From contig WWBZ02000012.1 in assembly GCA_011503125.2 (NCBI GenBank), positions 496,001-560,000 on the forward strand: DNA of 64,000 nt, written 5' to 3'. The notes beneath the pieces were generated by a model. It ran no database searches and was not told where the DNA came from. It saw only the letters and a program-made list of their open reading frames with translations. The position numbers and the translations under genes were made by a program. Positions 43,357 through 54,109 of this stretch are shown piece by piece. Every line of letters starts with the position of its first letter. Position 1 is the stretch's first letter. Source of the DNA: Botryosphaeria dothidea. Lineage: Eukaryota > Ascomycota > Dothideomycetes > Botryosphaeriales > Botryosphaeriaceae.

Positions 43357-44551
43357 GGATGAGCACACAGATTGCTTTGGTTACGATGAAGATGAGCATT
43401 CGACCATGAAAATGGTTACTCGTCTTTCGAAGGGCCTTGCCGAAATTTCTGGCTCTAACAAGGGGAGACCGAGTTCGCGTGACTGCAATGTCCACCTCAT
43501 CCACCAATCCGTGCAGGACTATCTCTTACAGGGTGGTCTCGCGCAGCTGGATCCAACAATTTCGTCCTTTGTGGAAGCACTCTCGAACCAATATCTCTTG
43601 GACACCTGCTTCAAATACCTACATTTTAGGGAGGTCCAACACGATTGCCACCACAACACTGATCGAGTAAAGACAAAAGTTTCCCTTCCTCGAGTACGCA
43701 CTTCGCCATTGGGTTCATCATTTGAAGCACGTACAGCAAGATGGGCTCACTTCATATTTCTTTCCGAGGGGTATGCTGATCCCTCCCAATACCAACAAAG
43801 AAAGCTAAGAACGCTAACGAGAGAATCTATTCCAAACCTGGGTGTTGACCATGGAATTTTGGACCCAATGAATCCGAACACTTTTCACAAACGGCAACCT
43901 AAGCACTGACGAGGATAGCAAACCGCCGCCAGACAAACAGCTGAGAAATTACCCGCATAGCTCAACAATTCTACATGCTGCGGCAAGAGAAAACATACCT
44001 GAAGCGCTTCAACTGCTCGCTGAAAGGAACTACAATCTGCACCAAACGGACTCCGTTAACGATACGCCACTCCACGTGGCTGCAGCGTGTGGCTTTTTTC
44101 ACGTGGTGGAACACCTACTGCGTTCTGAAAAAGTCCGTCTCAATTTTCGAAATTCGGCAGGAAAAACAGTTTTGTTCCTAGCTGCTCAGAATGGCAGAGC
44201 GGAAACCCTCTACATCCTCTGTGGTGAGGTGGGGCTCGACCCAAATCTGGGAACTGAACACGGCACAACTCCTCTCATGGTTGCTGTTCAAGAAGACTTC
44301 CAACAAGGGGTCGAGATTCTGGTTAATACCCAGGGTATCGACCCCAATTGCAAAGATAACAATGGCTTCACGGCCTTTCAACATGCCGTTTCACGGCGGC
44401 ATTTGGATCTCGTACTATGGCTCCTCCAGAGAGATGACATCAATCCCAATTGCAGAGATAAACATGGTTCTACTCCTCTTTACTCAAAAATGATAAGCCC
44501 AGAGTCCAGTCGGTTCGAGCAGCCGCCTGATCTCGTGGAGCCTTTGGTAGC

Positions 44552-44699
44552 TGTAGGAAATCACGTGTTTTGCATATTGCTTTTGCAACACCAGATAGCT
44601 TAGTCACTCACTTACGTATATAAGGAGGGTGGGCCACCTACGCCCTTCCTCCTCATGCCAATCATCAATGAATCATCGTTGTTCATCAACATATCAACA
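44552..44699 (+). mobile_element. LTR insertion D (148 bp)
   Basis: Begins TGTAGGAAAT and ends ATATCAACA, flanked by the perfect 5-bp repeat GTAGC (44547-44551, 44700-44704). Shares TATATAAGGAGGGTG..CCACCTACGC and TCCTCCTCATGCCAATC with A and C. Removing it joins EPLVA to EPRIDVDAQ in frame within the ankyrin region. Confidence 0.82.
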
Positions 44700-44949
44700 G
44701 TAGCGGAACCGCGTATTGACGTCGACGCTCAAAATGCTGATGGTAGAACCATGCTGCATCGTGCAATCTTACTTGACAAAACAGAGACAGTATCTCTCTT
44801 GCTATCTAGCCGGGATACTGATCCAAGTGTCAAAGATGATTATGGTCGAACTCCTCTCTCCTACGCAGCCGAGACCGGACTTTGCGAGGCGGTGCAGCTT
44901 CTAATGGGACAGCCGTTACATCTCGACATAAATACGCCGGACAATAATG

Positions 44950-45085
44950 TGTTGGAAATTGAGTTGATTTGATTATTGTCTGGATTGTTGGCATGTCTCA
45001 TGAGAGGGGTATGAGAGGGTGCCTGCTATATAGACTATTTGACGCTAAACCTAATTCGGAGCATTCTAAGACGATATTTCCAACA
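44950..45085 (-). repeat. Copia LTR (136 bp)
   Basis: Perfect 10-bp terminal inverted repeat TGTTGGAAAT...ATTTCCAACA. On the minus strand it is preceded by a polypurine tract GAAGGGGGTG, which identifies it as the 3' LTR of a minus-strand element. Internal layout (TATATAG, CACCCTCTCATACC, CATGCC) resembles LTR insertions A, C and D. Confidence 0.8.
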
Positions 45086-48000
45086 CACCCCCTTCGCGTG
45101 TTGCCGGATAAGGTAATGCGCGACAAATCCATAGTATTGAGTTTATAAATTGCTTATAAATAATAAAAATAACTGGGGACGTTGTTGTAAACGTGATTTA
45201 ACGCTTATCTGCGGTTTTTTGCAAGGAAATTAACTGTGATATAGATGAGTTGAGTTATCCTTTGCTTAATCATGACTTTTAGTGCCAAATTAAAAAAAAT
45301 ACTAGATAATAATGAGAGTCTTTGAATTAATTTGTTGAGTGTTAGTAAATCGAATTGATGAGTTTTACTCCGGAATCTCTTCCATGCTAAGTTGTTTAAC
45401 AAAGATTTGGTGTTTTTATTTTGGTAACGCTTTTATAAGTCCGTCAGCTATTATCTCTGCCGTTAAAGTCTACTTAAATTGGATGTTGCCCAGTTAAGTC
45501 TCCTGCCTTAGCCAATAATAATAAATATCGATATAGCGAAGCTTAGTTAATAGTTATACTATTCTCTTTCTTATAAGGCGTAAGGTTTAAGTATTATCGC
45601 ACTACACTTCGATCTTATATCCTAGATCGAACTAGATTGCTTAGAAAAGACGTTTCTACTAATATAATTACCGTAAGGTTTCTAATAAGGCGAGTAGTTT
45701 AGCTTCGGTGGAGGAAGTTATAATAGTTAGTTATTTTATAGCTTTCTAATCTATAGGTGCGTTAAATAGCATAAATAGTAAACCTTAATGACTTCTACGA
45801 GTCTCGACATCGTTTACAAATACTACATTACTACTTATTATAAAAACGCTACTCTCCTCTATATTATTTCTATAAATATAAATAAACATGACCACGCCAA
45901 AAAATCGACCCCAAGCTACGGCGCCGGGAGAGGGCCCCAGGGACTCTCCTAGGCCCAGCGAGACTCGAAATACCACTCAGAGCAGCTGCAGCCACGTTGT
46001 AGTTGATGTAGAAGCCGCAGGAAGGGGCGAACAGCCCCCTCCAGTAACCACCTCTACCTAACCACAGCGCACCCCCAACAAACCGCAGAACACCCAGTAC
46101 AGCGTAGAATACGTTGAAAGAGCCTCAAAAACAGCAGACACCCTCCTCCAAGCCCTACAAGCATCCGCTGGCCTCCCTTCAGTCCTCTCCAGTTAGATGA
46201 AAAATTTTCTCGACATTGCCAAGACAATCTTCCAGGATCATATTACTATTTGCCAGGAGGCGACTACCAAGGAGCCAGGCCTTAAGAATATCCTCAAGGA
46301 GGTCTAGCAGGTCCAGAAGGCAGTCAGCCAACTCCAGACTACTCCCACGCCCGCAGTACCTAGCTGGGCCAATATTGCAGCCCGAGCAGCCCTAAAGCCC
46401 TCTACCCCCCTAACCACCACTAAGCTTACCCTACACTTCCCGGACAAGACTAATAGACAGGAGGTTACTAACCTTACCAACGAGGCCATTATTAAGAAGA
46501 TCTAGGCAGGGAAAAGCCTAGCTTGCAAAAGAGTACTAGCGGCTAAGAAGCTCCCTAGTAGAGACGTTAAGCTCTTTATACCTAATGCTCAGACTAGAGC
46601 AGCCCTCCTCTAGGATTAGGAATGGACTATAGGACTAGGTAGAGAAGTCCGTCCCAACTAGCAGCTCTACTCAGTGCTAGTCCACAACGTCCCCCTTAAA
46701 GATATTAACACTAAGGACCCCTAGGCCGCCCAAACCCTTTAGGATTAGAACCTATCCTTATATCTAGGACTACGTATTAGCAAGCTAGCCTAGCTAAAAA
46801 GGAAGCTCCTAGAGGGGAAGACGTACTTAGCTATTATCCTTAGCACTATAGACCCCGAGGCAGCCAACTAGATTATTACTAAAGGACTTATTAGTAACTA
46901 TACTCTCTATATAGCAGAGTACTATAGTACAACCTTTATAGTAACCTAGTGCTTTAAGTACTAGGACTATAGCTATATCTCTACCTACTATAGAAGGGAG
47001 AATAGGTACGGCTAGTACGCCGAGGCATATAATACCTACGAGTGCCCTAAAGAGAAGACGTAATATGCAAACTACAACTAAGAGCATACGGCCTAGAGCA
47101 ACTCCTACCTAACGCGCAGAGCCCGTTAGGCTAAGGCTACTAAGGCCCGCCTAGCGGCACTAGAGAGATATAGAGGAGGCACCCCTACGGCTAAGACACA
47201 GCCCTAAACCAACTAGTTAACGGTTAGGCTAAGGAAGAGGCCTAGAGAAGAGGAGCCGACTAAGAGAGGGCCAGGCAGGCCAAGGGACCTAAGCCGCCCC
47301 CCGCCTCCTAACTAGATACGGTTTACCGGACTTAACAGCTCCCAGTATGCCTCGGGGGAAGAGCCCACGAGAACTCCCGCCTCCTCGCAACCCACACTAC
47401 TAACCCCCTCGCAACCTAACTTAGAAATAGAAGGAAGTTAATATTAGACATAAGCTCTCTCTCTATCGTATAGTATAACGTCTATAAGAGTAAGGATAGG
47501 GTAATACTCCCGTTCTTTAAGGAGGTTAACCTAAGGATCTACTATATCCTAGCTATCTAGAAGCCTTAGAGGAACCCGAGGGTTAAGACAATAGTAAGAC
47601 ACTCTGCCTACTACATAGTTTTCCCTTAGGAGGGAGTAGTAAGAACCTACTTCTTTATAAGTAAGGCTATTACCCCCGACTCCTAGCAAGCAATAGTCTA
47701 CTTACTAGATCTTATTATACTATCTATTACTACTAAGACACGTATAATCTATATTTATAACTACTATAATCTCCTACTAGCCTCCCATACTAGTACGGCC
47801 CTAGAAACTCTATCTCTTCTCCTAGAAGCCCTTAGAAAACTAGGGGAGCATATCCTCCTAGGAGACTTTAACCTTCACCATCCTATCTAGGGGGGTATAA
47901 CCGCCCTAAGATACTATACCCTTATAGATAACCTTATTAAAATAGCTACTATAGCCAACCTTAACCTAGCCCTTCTAAGAGGTACTATTACGAGGAGAGA

Positions 48001-48584
48001 GGGTAGTAGCGAGAGCACTCTAGACCTTATCTTTACTATATAGTAGCTAGAGGAGAGGATCCTTAGTTACGGAGTTAGTTAGGAGCTTAAATCATCCTCT
48101 AACCACCTACCTATCCTTACTATACTCGATTTTTCTCTTACCCCCGCGGAACTACGCCCCCTAAGGCCCTAGTAGAAGAAAGCAGACTAGAAGAGAACTA
48201 ATAATATACTCTAATTAAAGCTTAAACACCTTAAAGCAGCCCCTCTTAACACTAAAGTAGACTTAGATTACTTTACTATACTACTCTAGGAGGCCATCTA
48301 AAGGATAATCTAGGAGACTATCCTAGTAGCGAGACCCTCGCCCTAGGCCTCTATGCAATAGATAAAGGAGTATTCGGACCTAGTATACTAGGCTAGAGTA
48401 GCTAGAAGGAAGTAGATAGCTATAAGGAGGGAGGAGGACTAGGTAGTTTACTAAACTATTGCTAATAGTAAGAAGAGGTAGATTAGAAGAGATAGAATAA
48501 AAGTATAGCGTAGAATAGTAGCCGAGATAACCTTAGACTCTTCTATACTCTAGAAGCTCTTAAGGTAGGCAAGAATAAGGGTAT

Positions 48585-49352
48585 TATAACGACGGGCCTC
48601 TTCTACTAGGCTTCGGAGTTACCTAGCAGGTTCGGGTAACCGAGGGGTTTACCTTAAATAACAAGAGAAGGGTAAAGGATGGGAATAACGGGTAGAAATT
48701 ACGTGATAAGTAAGTGCATAGTATGCGAAAGGCTCGTTACCTCTAATAGGGTTATATTAGAACTTTAAGTTGACCACGAAGGTCAAAGTACTATCTAATA
48801 AGTATGGTTATATACAAGTAGGAAAGCTATGATAATCTAGTATAGTGTTTGGATCTTTTCTAATCTAGTAGGTGTTGGATTAGTAGAGATCTAAAGGTGG
48901 GTCTTAGATTAGTCCTGATCTAAGGTGGGTCCTCACGTGATACGGGCGCTTAGACTTCTCTCCCGGATCCCGTTTTCTAATCTTGTAAACGGACGCGATA
49001 ACCACCTTTCTCTTAACCGCTCCCTGTGCCTCTTATCGGTTTCCCGGGTTCTGCTATCCTAACCGTTCAGCGTTACCGGCGGCCCTTGGTCGCGTTATTC
49101 CCCTGCGGGTTCTCTAACTTATCGGCGCTTCGCTGGTTTCCTTGTACCTTGTAGGCTTTCCTCCCGTACGGGCCTTGGTCTTAGTAACTAATTCTTTAAG
49201 CGCCGACTCCCTTGGGGCTGACCTTTCCGTACGGGATCTCTTGTAGTACGGCTCTGCTAGCCGTGCGGGAACTTAGTCCCTGCGGTGTTTTCTCCCGTGC
49301 GGGTTTCCTGCCCTTAGGGTACTAAAGTCCGTGTGGCCTAGGGTTCGTAACA
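48585..49352 (-). repeat. 3' LTR of the chromovirus (768 bp)
   Basis: Read on the minus strand it starts TGTTACGAACC and ends GTCGTTATA (originally ..CA). The same length as the partner LTR at 56167-56934, differing by scattered transitions only, in CpA/TpG contexts. Confidence 0.92.
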
Positions 49353-49466
49353 CTACCCCCCTCCTTAAGGATCTTCGGCCCGAAGATTTATTTATACGCT
49401 TATATCTTGGGCTTCCTTATTCTCTTCTCCGCTTCCTTTTTCTTTCCTTCTATAAGTTCTCCCACT

Positions 49467-50231
49467 ATACTATTCGAGTCTCGCAAGCGCAAGCGTGATG
49501 GTTAGCGTACTAAGCGCGTGGATTTAGGTAACGAGATTGATCTTTTTGGCGAGGATATGCCCCTTCCTTATTCTTCTTATTTGTTACTAAATTTTAGTAA
49601 AGAGGAGGATGATCCGTCGTTTGTCGTTTGTCGTATAGATAAGTCCTATTCGCGTTGTGGAGAGTATGCTCGTAAGGGGAAGTCGGCCTGTGATGCCACT
49701 AGCCTAGATCATTCGGATTGTATGCTTCTTTCTTTATTTTCTTATTGGCTGCTAACTTTCTTAGTTCTTCGTGTGCGACGAGCCCTTAATAAAGCCGAGT
49801 AGGATGAAGCAGAGGCTCTAAGGGCCGCTTAGGCTGCGATGGCGCGTCTAGACCGGGCGAGGAAGTAGAAGGATCTTTTAAAGAAGCGCGGGAGCCTAAT
49901 AATTGCGAAGAAGGCCTCGACTGTAGAGGAGCTAGAGGAGTTGGATCGCTTAGAGACTGCTCGTGAGGCTGGGGACTCTACTGACCCTGAAAATGCCGGA
50001 GAGGAGCGGTTACTAAAGCGTTTACGTGGCGAGCCCTCAGCTGATAACGCTGTGGGTCTGTCCTAGTCTGTCGGTTCTCCTGGCGCTGGTTCTAATGCTG
50101 CGCCACCCGAGAGTTCCGAGCTGGTGAATTAGGCGCGGCAGCCTCTGTCTCCTGGTTTTGATTTTGGGCCCTTCTTGAATGACGCGTCGGCGGCATGGGT
50201 CGATCTGGGTTTCGGCGATGGAACTCATTAA
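49467..50231 (+). pseudogene. Antisense accessory ORF of the chromovirus (Cys motif plus coiled coil)
   Basis: Plus-strand coding-like frame in the space between pol (minus) and the 3' LTR. It is interrupted only by TAG codons (five or so) and closes with TAA at 50229. The longest open piece is 49518-49802. Content in order: basic start (SRKRKRDG), acidic NEIDLFGEDMPLPYSSYLLL, a Cys-containing segment SYSRCGEYARKGKSACD, then long charged helices (ARLDRARK..KDLLKKRGSL; TVEELEELDRLETAREAG) and an aromatic end FDFGPFLNDASAAWVDLGFG. The 3' end overlaps the pol/chromodomain end by at least about 130 bp tail to tail. The Cys-then-coiled-coil layout recalls orphan proteins abundant in fungal genomes; function unknown. 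Confidence 0.6.
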
Positions 50232-50239
50232 TAAGTTCT

Positions 50240-51780
50240 TGACAGTCGCATAGTTCTGGGGGTTCCCAGGTGTTGTCCCAGTCTCCTTCCTATTTTAGGA
50301 GATATCTAAACTAACCGTCGACGTAGCCGCTGTCGAGGACCTGTTCTACGTTCTAGTCTCTGTTTTCGTCGGCGTCGGGGTTTTCCGGTATTATTTCCTC
50401 GGTTTAGCGAATAGGTGTGGCGTTTCTTGGTGCCGGTTCGAGTAAAGAGATGTAGAAAACTAGGTGTATCCGCATGGTTTCTGGCAATTTGAGGCGGAAG
50501 TTGACCTTTCTAATCTGTTCTTCAATTTTAAAGGGGCCGACTTTCTTAAAGTCTAATTTCTTGCTTAGTCGGTCTCCTTGCTTTCTTTTAAAATTTTTGC
50601 TAAGGAGGTAGACTTTGTCCCCCCTCTTAAGCTTTAGTGCCTTCTAGTGCCGTCTATTATAGTATCGTCCTATTATTATAGATACGTATTCGACGTCGAG
50701 GTGTAGTTGTTCGTGGAGAGCTTTTAGCTAGTCTGCTTTAAGGATTCCTTTCTAGGCTAGAGATTCGCTTAGGATTAGCTCTTTGTAGGTAGTAGGTTCG
50801 AATCCGTAATTAGCGTAGAACGGTAACTCTTAAGTAGCTGACGCTTTCGAACTATTATAGGCGAACTGGGCGAGAGGTAGTAGTTCTACCTAGTTATTCT
50901 ACGTGTAGTTGAGATAGTAGCGCAGGTATTACTCGAGCGTCTGGTTTGTTCGTTCTGTCTGTCTATCTATTTATGGATGTGCCGTGGTAGAGAGCTTGTG
51001 CTTAGATCCAAGCTAACGGGTGAGAGTTTACCAGAATCGGGATGTAAATAACCGATCTCTGTCTGATACGAGCTCGTCCGGTAACCCGTGGTTGCCGAGG
51101 ATTGTCCTAAGGAATGTGTAGGCTAGTTCTTCCGCGTTTGCCGACTTAAGGTATAGTAGGTAGTATGCGTACTTAGAGAGCCTGTCGACGATAACTAGGA
51201 TCGAGTCGTATTTTACCTTAGTAAGGGGCTCTTCTGACTCTGGTAGGTCCGTGATAAAGTCGAGCGAGATTGATTGCTAGGGTCGTTCCGGGGCTAATAG
51301 TGATTGGAGTAGCCTATAGGGCGAGTGCCTCGAGGCCTTGCTTCGAATGCAGAGGTTACACTGCGAGACTACCCGTTAGACTGTCTTTCTAAGCCCTGGG
51401 AAGTAGAAGCTCCTAGTAATCCGCTTAATCGTCTTATCGATTCCTTGATAACCGTGTGCTAGTGCTTCGTGTATATCTTTAACGAGTTCTTCCCGAAGTC
51501 TAGCCGGGACGTAGACTAATCCTAAGAATAGGATAGTGCCGTCTACGTCCTTGGATAGCCGAGGGTCGTTTTCTAGATTCCCGAATTCCTGAATCGTAGA
51601 GTCGTCTTCGTATGCCTCTCTAATTTTTCTAGTCTAGTCGTTCTATTCGAGGCGTATCGCTGGCGCTAGTATTTTAACCGGGGTAAGCGATTCGTCGAGT
51701 CCTTCTTGGAGCTATAATTGTTCTATGCTATAAATAGCAGCGAGCGTCTTTAGGAGCATAAAGCTGCCGTCTTTCTACTC
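50240..51780 (-). pseudogene. Chromovirus integrase and chromodomain
   Basis: Minus strand, same frame with TAG interruptions. Zinc-binding part with SQCNLCIRSKASR (51350 region). Core DDE domain with SISLDFITDLPES, ILVIVDRLSKYAYYL, NHGLPDELVSDRDRLFTSRF and STTAHP..DRQTERTN (about 51260-50930). A linker with GDKVYLLSKNFKRKQGDRLS follows, then a chromodomain NVEQVLDSGYVDG..FRYLL, ending DNTWEPPELCDCQELINEFH (about 50390-50240). The chromodomain assigns the element to the chromoviruses. Confidence 0.82.
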
Positions 51781-51804
51781 TGCTAGGATTGCTGGCTAAG
51801 GTCC

Positions 51805-53130
51805 TTACTTCCCTTCTATATAGTCTAGTCGTCTACTTAGCGCGTCTGCGCGTACGTTTTCCGATCCCTTTCTATAGGTAATCTTAAAGTCGTAGGAGGC
51901 TAGTTCTTCTGCCCACCTAACTTGTCGACGGTTTAACTCCTTCGTTATAGTAAAGTAAGTAAGGTTTTTATAGTCGTAGTAGACTATAACCTGGTGTTTT
52001 GCTCCTTCGAGGTAGTGTCTCCATTCTTTAAAGGCGGTTACGATGGCTAATAGTTCCTTATCGTGGATATTATAGTTGCGCTCTGGTGGAGACATTTTGC
52101 GCGAGTAGTAGGCAATGGGGTGGAGCCTGCCCTGCTCGTCGGGTTGGCTTAGAGTCGCGCCGATGGCGTAGTCCGAAGCGTCGGTTTCTACCGTGATTGG
52201 TAGTTTAGGGTTATAAATACCCAGGACCGGCGCTTCTATAAACATTCGCTTAAGCGAGTCGAAGGCGATTTGCTGTCTTTCTCCCCAATAAAACCCGTGC
52301 TTCTTTTTTATTAGGTCTGAAAGTGGCGCTGACACCTTTGCGTAGTTTAGGATAAACTTTCGGTAAAAGTTAGCAAATCCTAGGAAGGATTGTACGTCCT
52401 TTACTAACGTGGGTGTAGGCCATTCCCTAATCGCATCGAGCTTTTTATCGTCCATGCTAATGTGTCTAGGAGTGATAATGAATCCGAGGAATTCTATTTT
52501 CTGTGTATACTATTCGCATTTCTCCGGTACGATCTGGAGATCTCGTTCTTCGAGTGCCTTAAGGACCTTGTGGATGTGCTCGGTATACTCCTCGAGCGTG
52601 TCTGAGTAGATAATAATGTCGTCTAGGTAGGCCGTGTAAAACACGTCTAGATACGGGCGTAAGGTGTCGTTAACTAGGCTCTGGAACGTGCCTGGGGCGT
52701 TAGTAAGCCTAAAAGGCATGACTGTGTACTCGAAGTGCCCTAGGCGTGTTCTAAATGCGGTTTTCTATTCTTCTCCTTCTTTTATGCGAACTAGGTAATA
52801 TCCTTCTCTAAGGTCGAACTTCGTAAAGTACTTTGCGGTTCGGAACTTATCCTGCAGTTCGTCTATTCTTGGGAGCGGGTACCGATTCTTAATCGTAATG
52901 TCGTTTAGCTGACGGTAGTCTACGTAGAGTCGTAGTTTGCTATTCTTTTTTAGGACGAATAGGATGGGATAGCCAGCTGGTGATGATGACGGCCGTATAT
53001 ATTCTCGTTCTAAGTTCTTGTCGATGTATTCCCTTAGAGCCTCGAGTTTCTTCTCTAATAGAGAGTAGATAGGCTTGAACGCGGGCTGCGCTCCTGGTAT
53101 GAGGGGAATTTCGTGATCCTAAGGTTTGTG
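51805..53130 (-). pseudogene. Chromovirus reverse transcriptase and RNase H
   Basis: Minus strand. [53 protein letters not shown] (first Asp), [32 protein letters not shown] (YxDD box intact, about 52610-52650), GFANFYRKFI. RNase H: ITVETDASDYAIGATLSQ, HPIAYYSRKMSPPERNY, DKELLAIVTAFKEWRHYLEG and ENVRADALSRR. The RNase H piece 52455-51805 is open for 216 codons with no stop and retains Trp codons, so RIP damage is uneven. Confidence 0.9.
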
Positions 53131-53139
53131 CTCTGGTAG

Positions 53140-54100
53140 TTGTTCTTTACCTCTTTCCTAGAAGATTCGTGGGTATTTCTAGAATTCTTGAGGTACCGTT
53201 TCTAATTCCGGTATTGGTGCTGATTTGTTGATGTTAGGCCTTACAATGCCGCCGAGTTCCCTATATGTTTTCTCGCTTATCGCAATGCCTATAAGTATAG
53301 GTTTTCCCCTTATTGGGCGACCGTAATGCTTCTAATTGGTCCTCTGGGGGTAGTCTCCTCCGACTGGCTTTAGGATGTTGTTATCCTCCGGGTAGAGGCC
53401 CCGTCTTATTCGTGCTATAATTTTCTGCTCGATTTCCCTACTTGGCTTTAGGTAGAGCGTGTATACTCCTTCTCCCCGGCGTCTTATGCGTTAGACTGCT
53501 GCGTAGGAGATTTCTTTAACGTCTACGGGGTCGTTGCGACTCTAGCGGCTCTAGCGTTCCTAGCTCTAGTTTTCTAACTTCTGGCTCTAGCTCTGGCTAC
53601 TCTTATCCGTAGGTGTTCTCCTAGCGGTGGCTAGGTGTTTAGCGCATTCCTTGTTCGGAAAGGCAACGGTTCTTTCTTTCTATTTAATGTGAGGTTCGTG
53701 GGCTTTAAACCACGGGATTCCTAGGATAATGTCATGCCCTAGTATAGAGGTCACGTCCAATGTGATCTTCTCTACATGTTTCCCGATGGTAAGCTTTACG
53801 GGTTCGGTCTCGACCCGTATCTATCCCTTGTCGTAGGAGGAGGCCGATCCGTCTACCGTTCGCAGCGGGTATAGTCGGTTCTTCCTTATTAGGCTAATGT
53901 TGCTTTTAGTAGCGAAGGTATAGCTAATAAAGTTGCCCTCTACTCCGCTGTTAAGTATTGCGATTGCGGCTCTTCCGTAGATGGTTACTAGTATCCTAAG
54001 TACTTTTCCTGAAGCGTATATGCCGTTCGATATGCGTGAAACCTGATTAAGGGACCTAGGTTGCGGCCCCTGCGAATGTCCCATGTTTGCAGGGCCGTCT
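53140..54100 (-). pseudogene. Chromovirus protease region
   Basis: Minus strand. The retropepsin-like stretch reads VTIYGRAAIAILNSGVEGNF (the DSG active-site triplet is NSG here, an Asp-to-Asn change expected from G-to-A), followed by SYTFATKSNIS, LDVTSILGHDIILGIPWF and AHEPHI. Linker to RT follows. Confidence 0.7.
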
Positions 54101-54109
54101 AGTTTTTTA

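Larger units (their letters stand above)
39384..44949 (+). pseudogene. NLR-type gene (alpha/beta-hydrolase - NACHT - ankyrin), broken by multiple retroelements
   Basis: Fungal NOD-like receptor layout. N-terminal hydrolase domain: MDLVALSGLNGHAFGSFKKR after a 53-nt intron (about 39955-40007), YIYGYDTRIF, AFIGHSLGG (nucleophile elbow Ser, about 40310), ILFFGVPNQGMDL and NQSHSDMVKF. Linker: CVQSLAFEEQDWRWD, TCTWLLD. NACHT: GLLWLRGHPGAGKSTMM (Walker A), VIVLVDALDELGE (Walker B), LHICFSCRHYP, FQWAVIVCKTI, HLIHQSVQDYLL. Ankyrin repeats from about 43970: DTPLHVAAACG, GTTPLMVAV, GRTMLHRAILL, GRTPLSYAAE. Lesions: TGA at 39528, a region with no clean join at about 40935-41055, TAG at 42646, a frameshift near 43885, four LTR insertions, one LINE and a terminal copia. 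Non-self recognition/cell-death role is known for the family; this copy cannot make one protein. Confidence 0.85.

Noticed and set aside
50780..50805. tRNA-like GGTTCGAATCC sequence
   Set aside because: No acceptor or D arm at suitable distance; it lies within the chromovirus integrase linker region.
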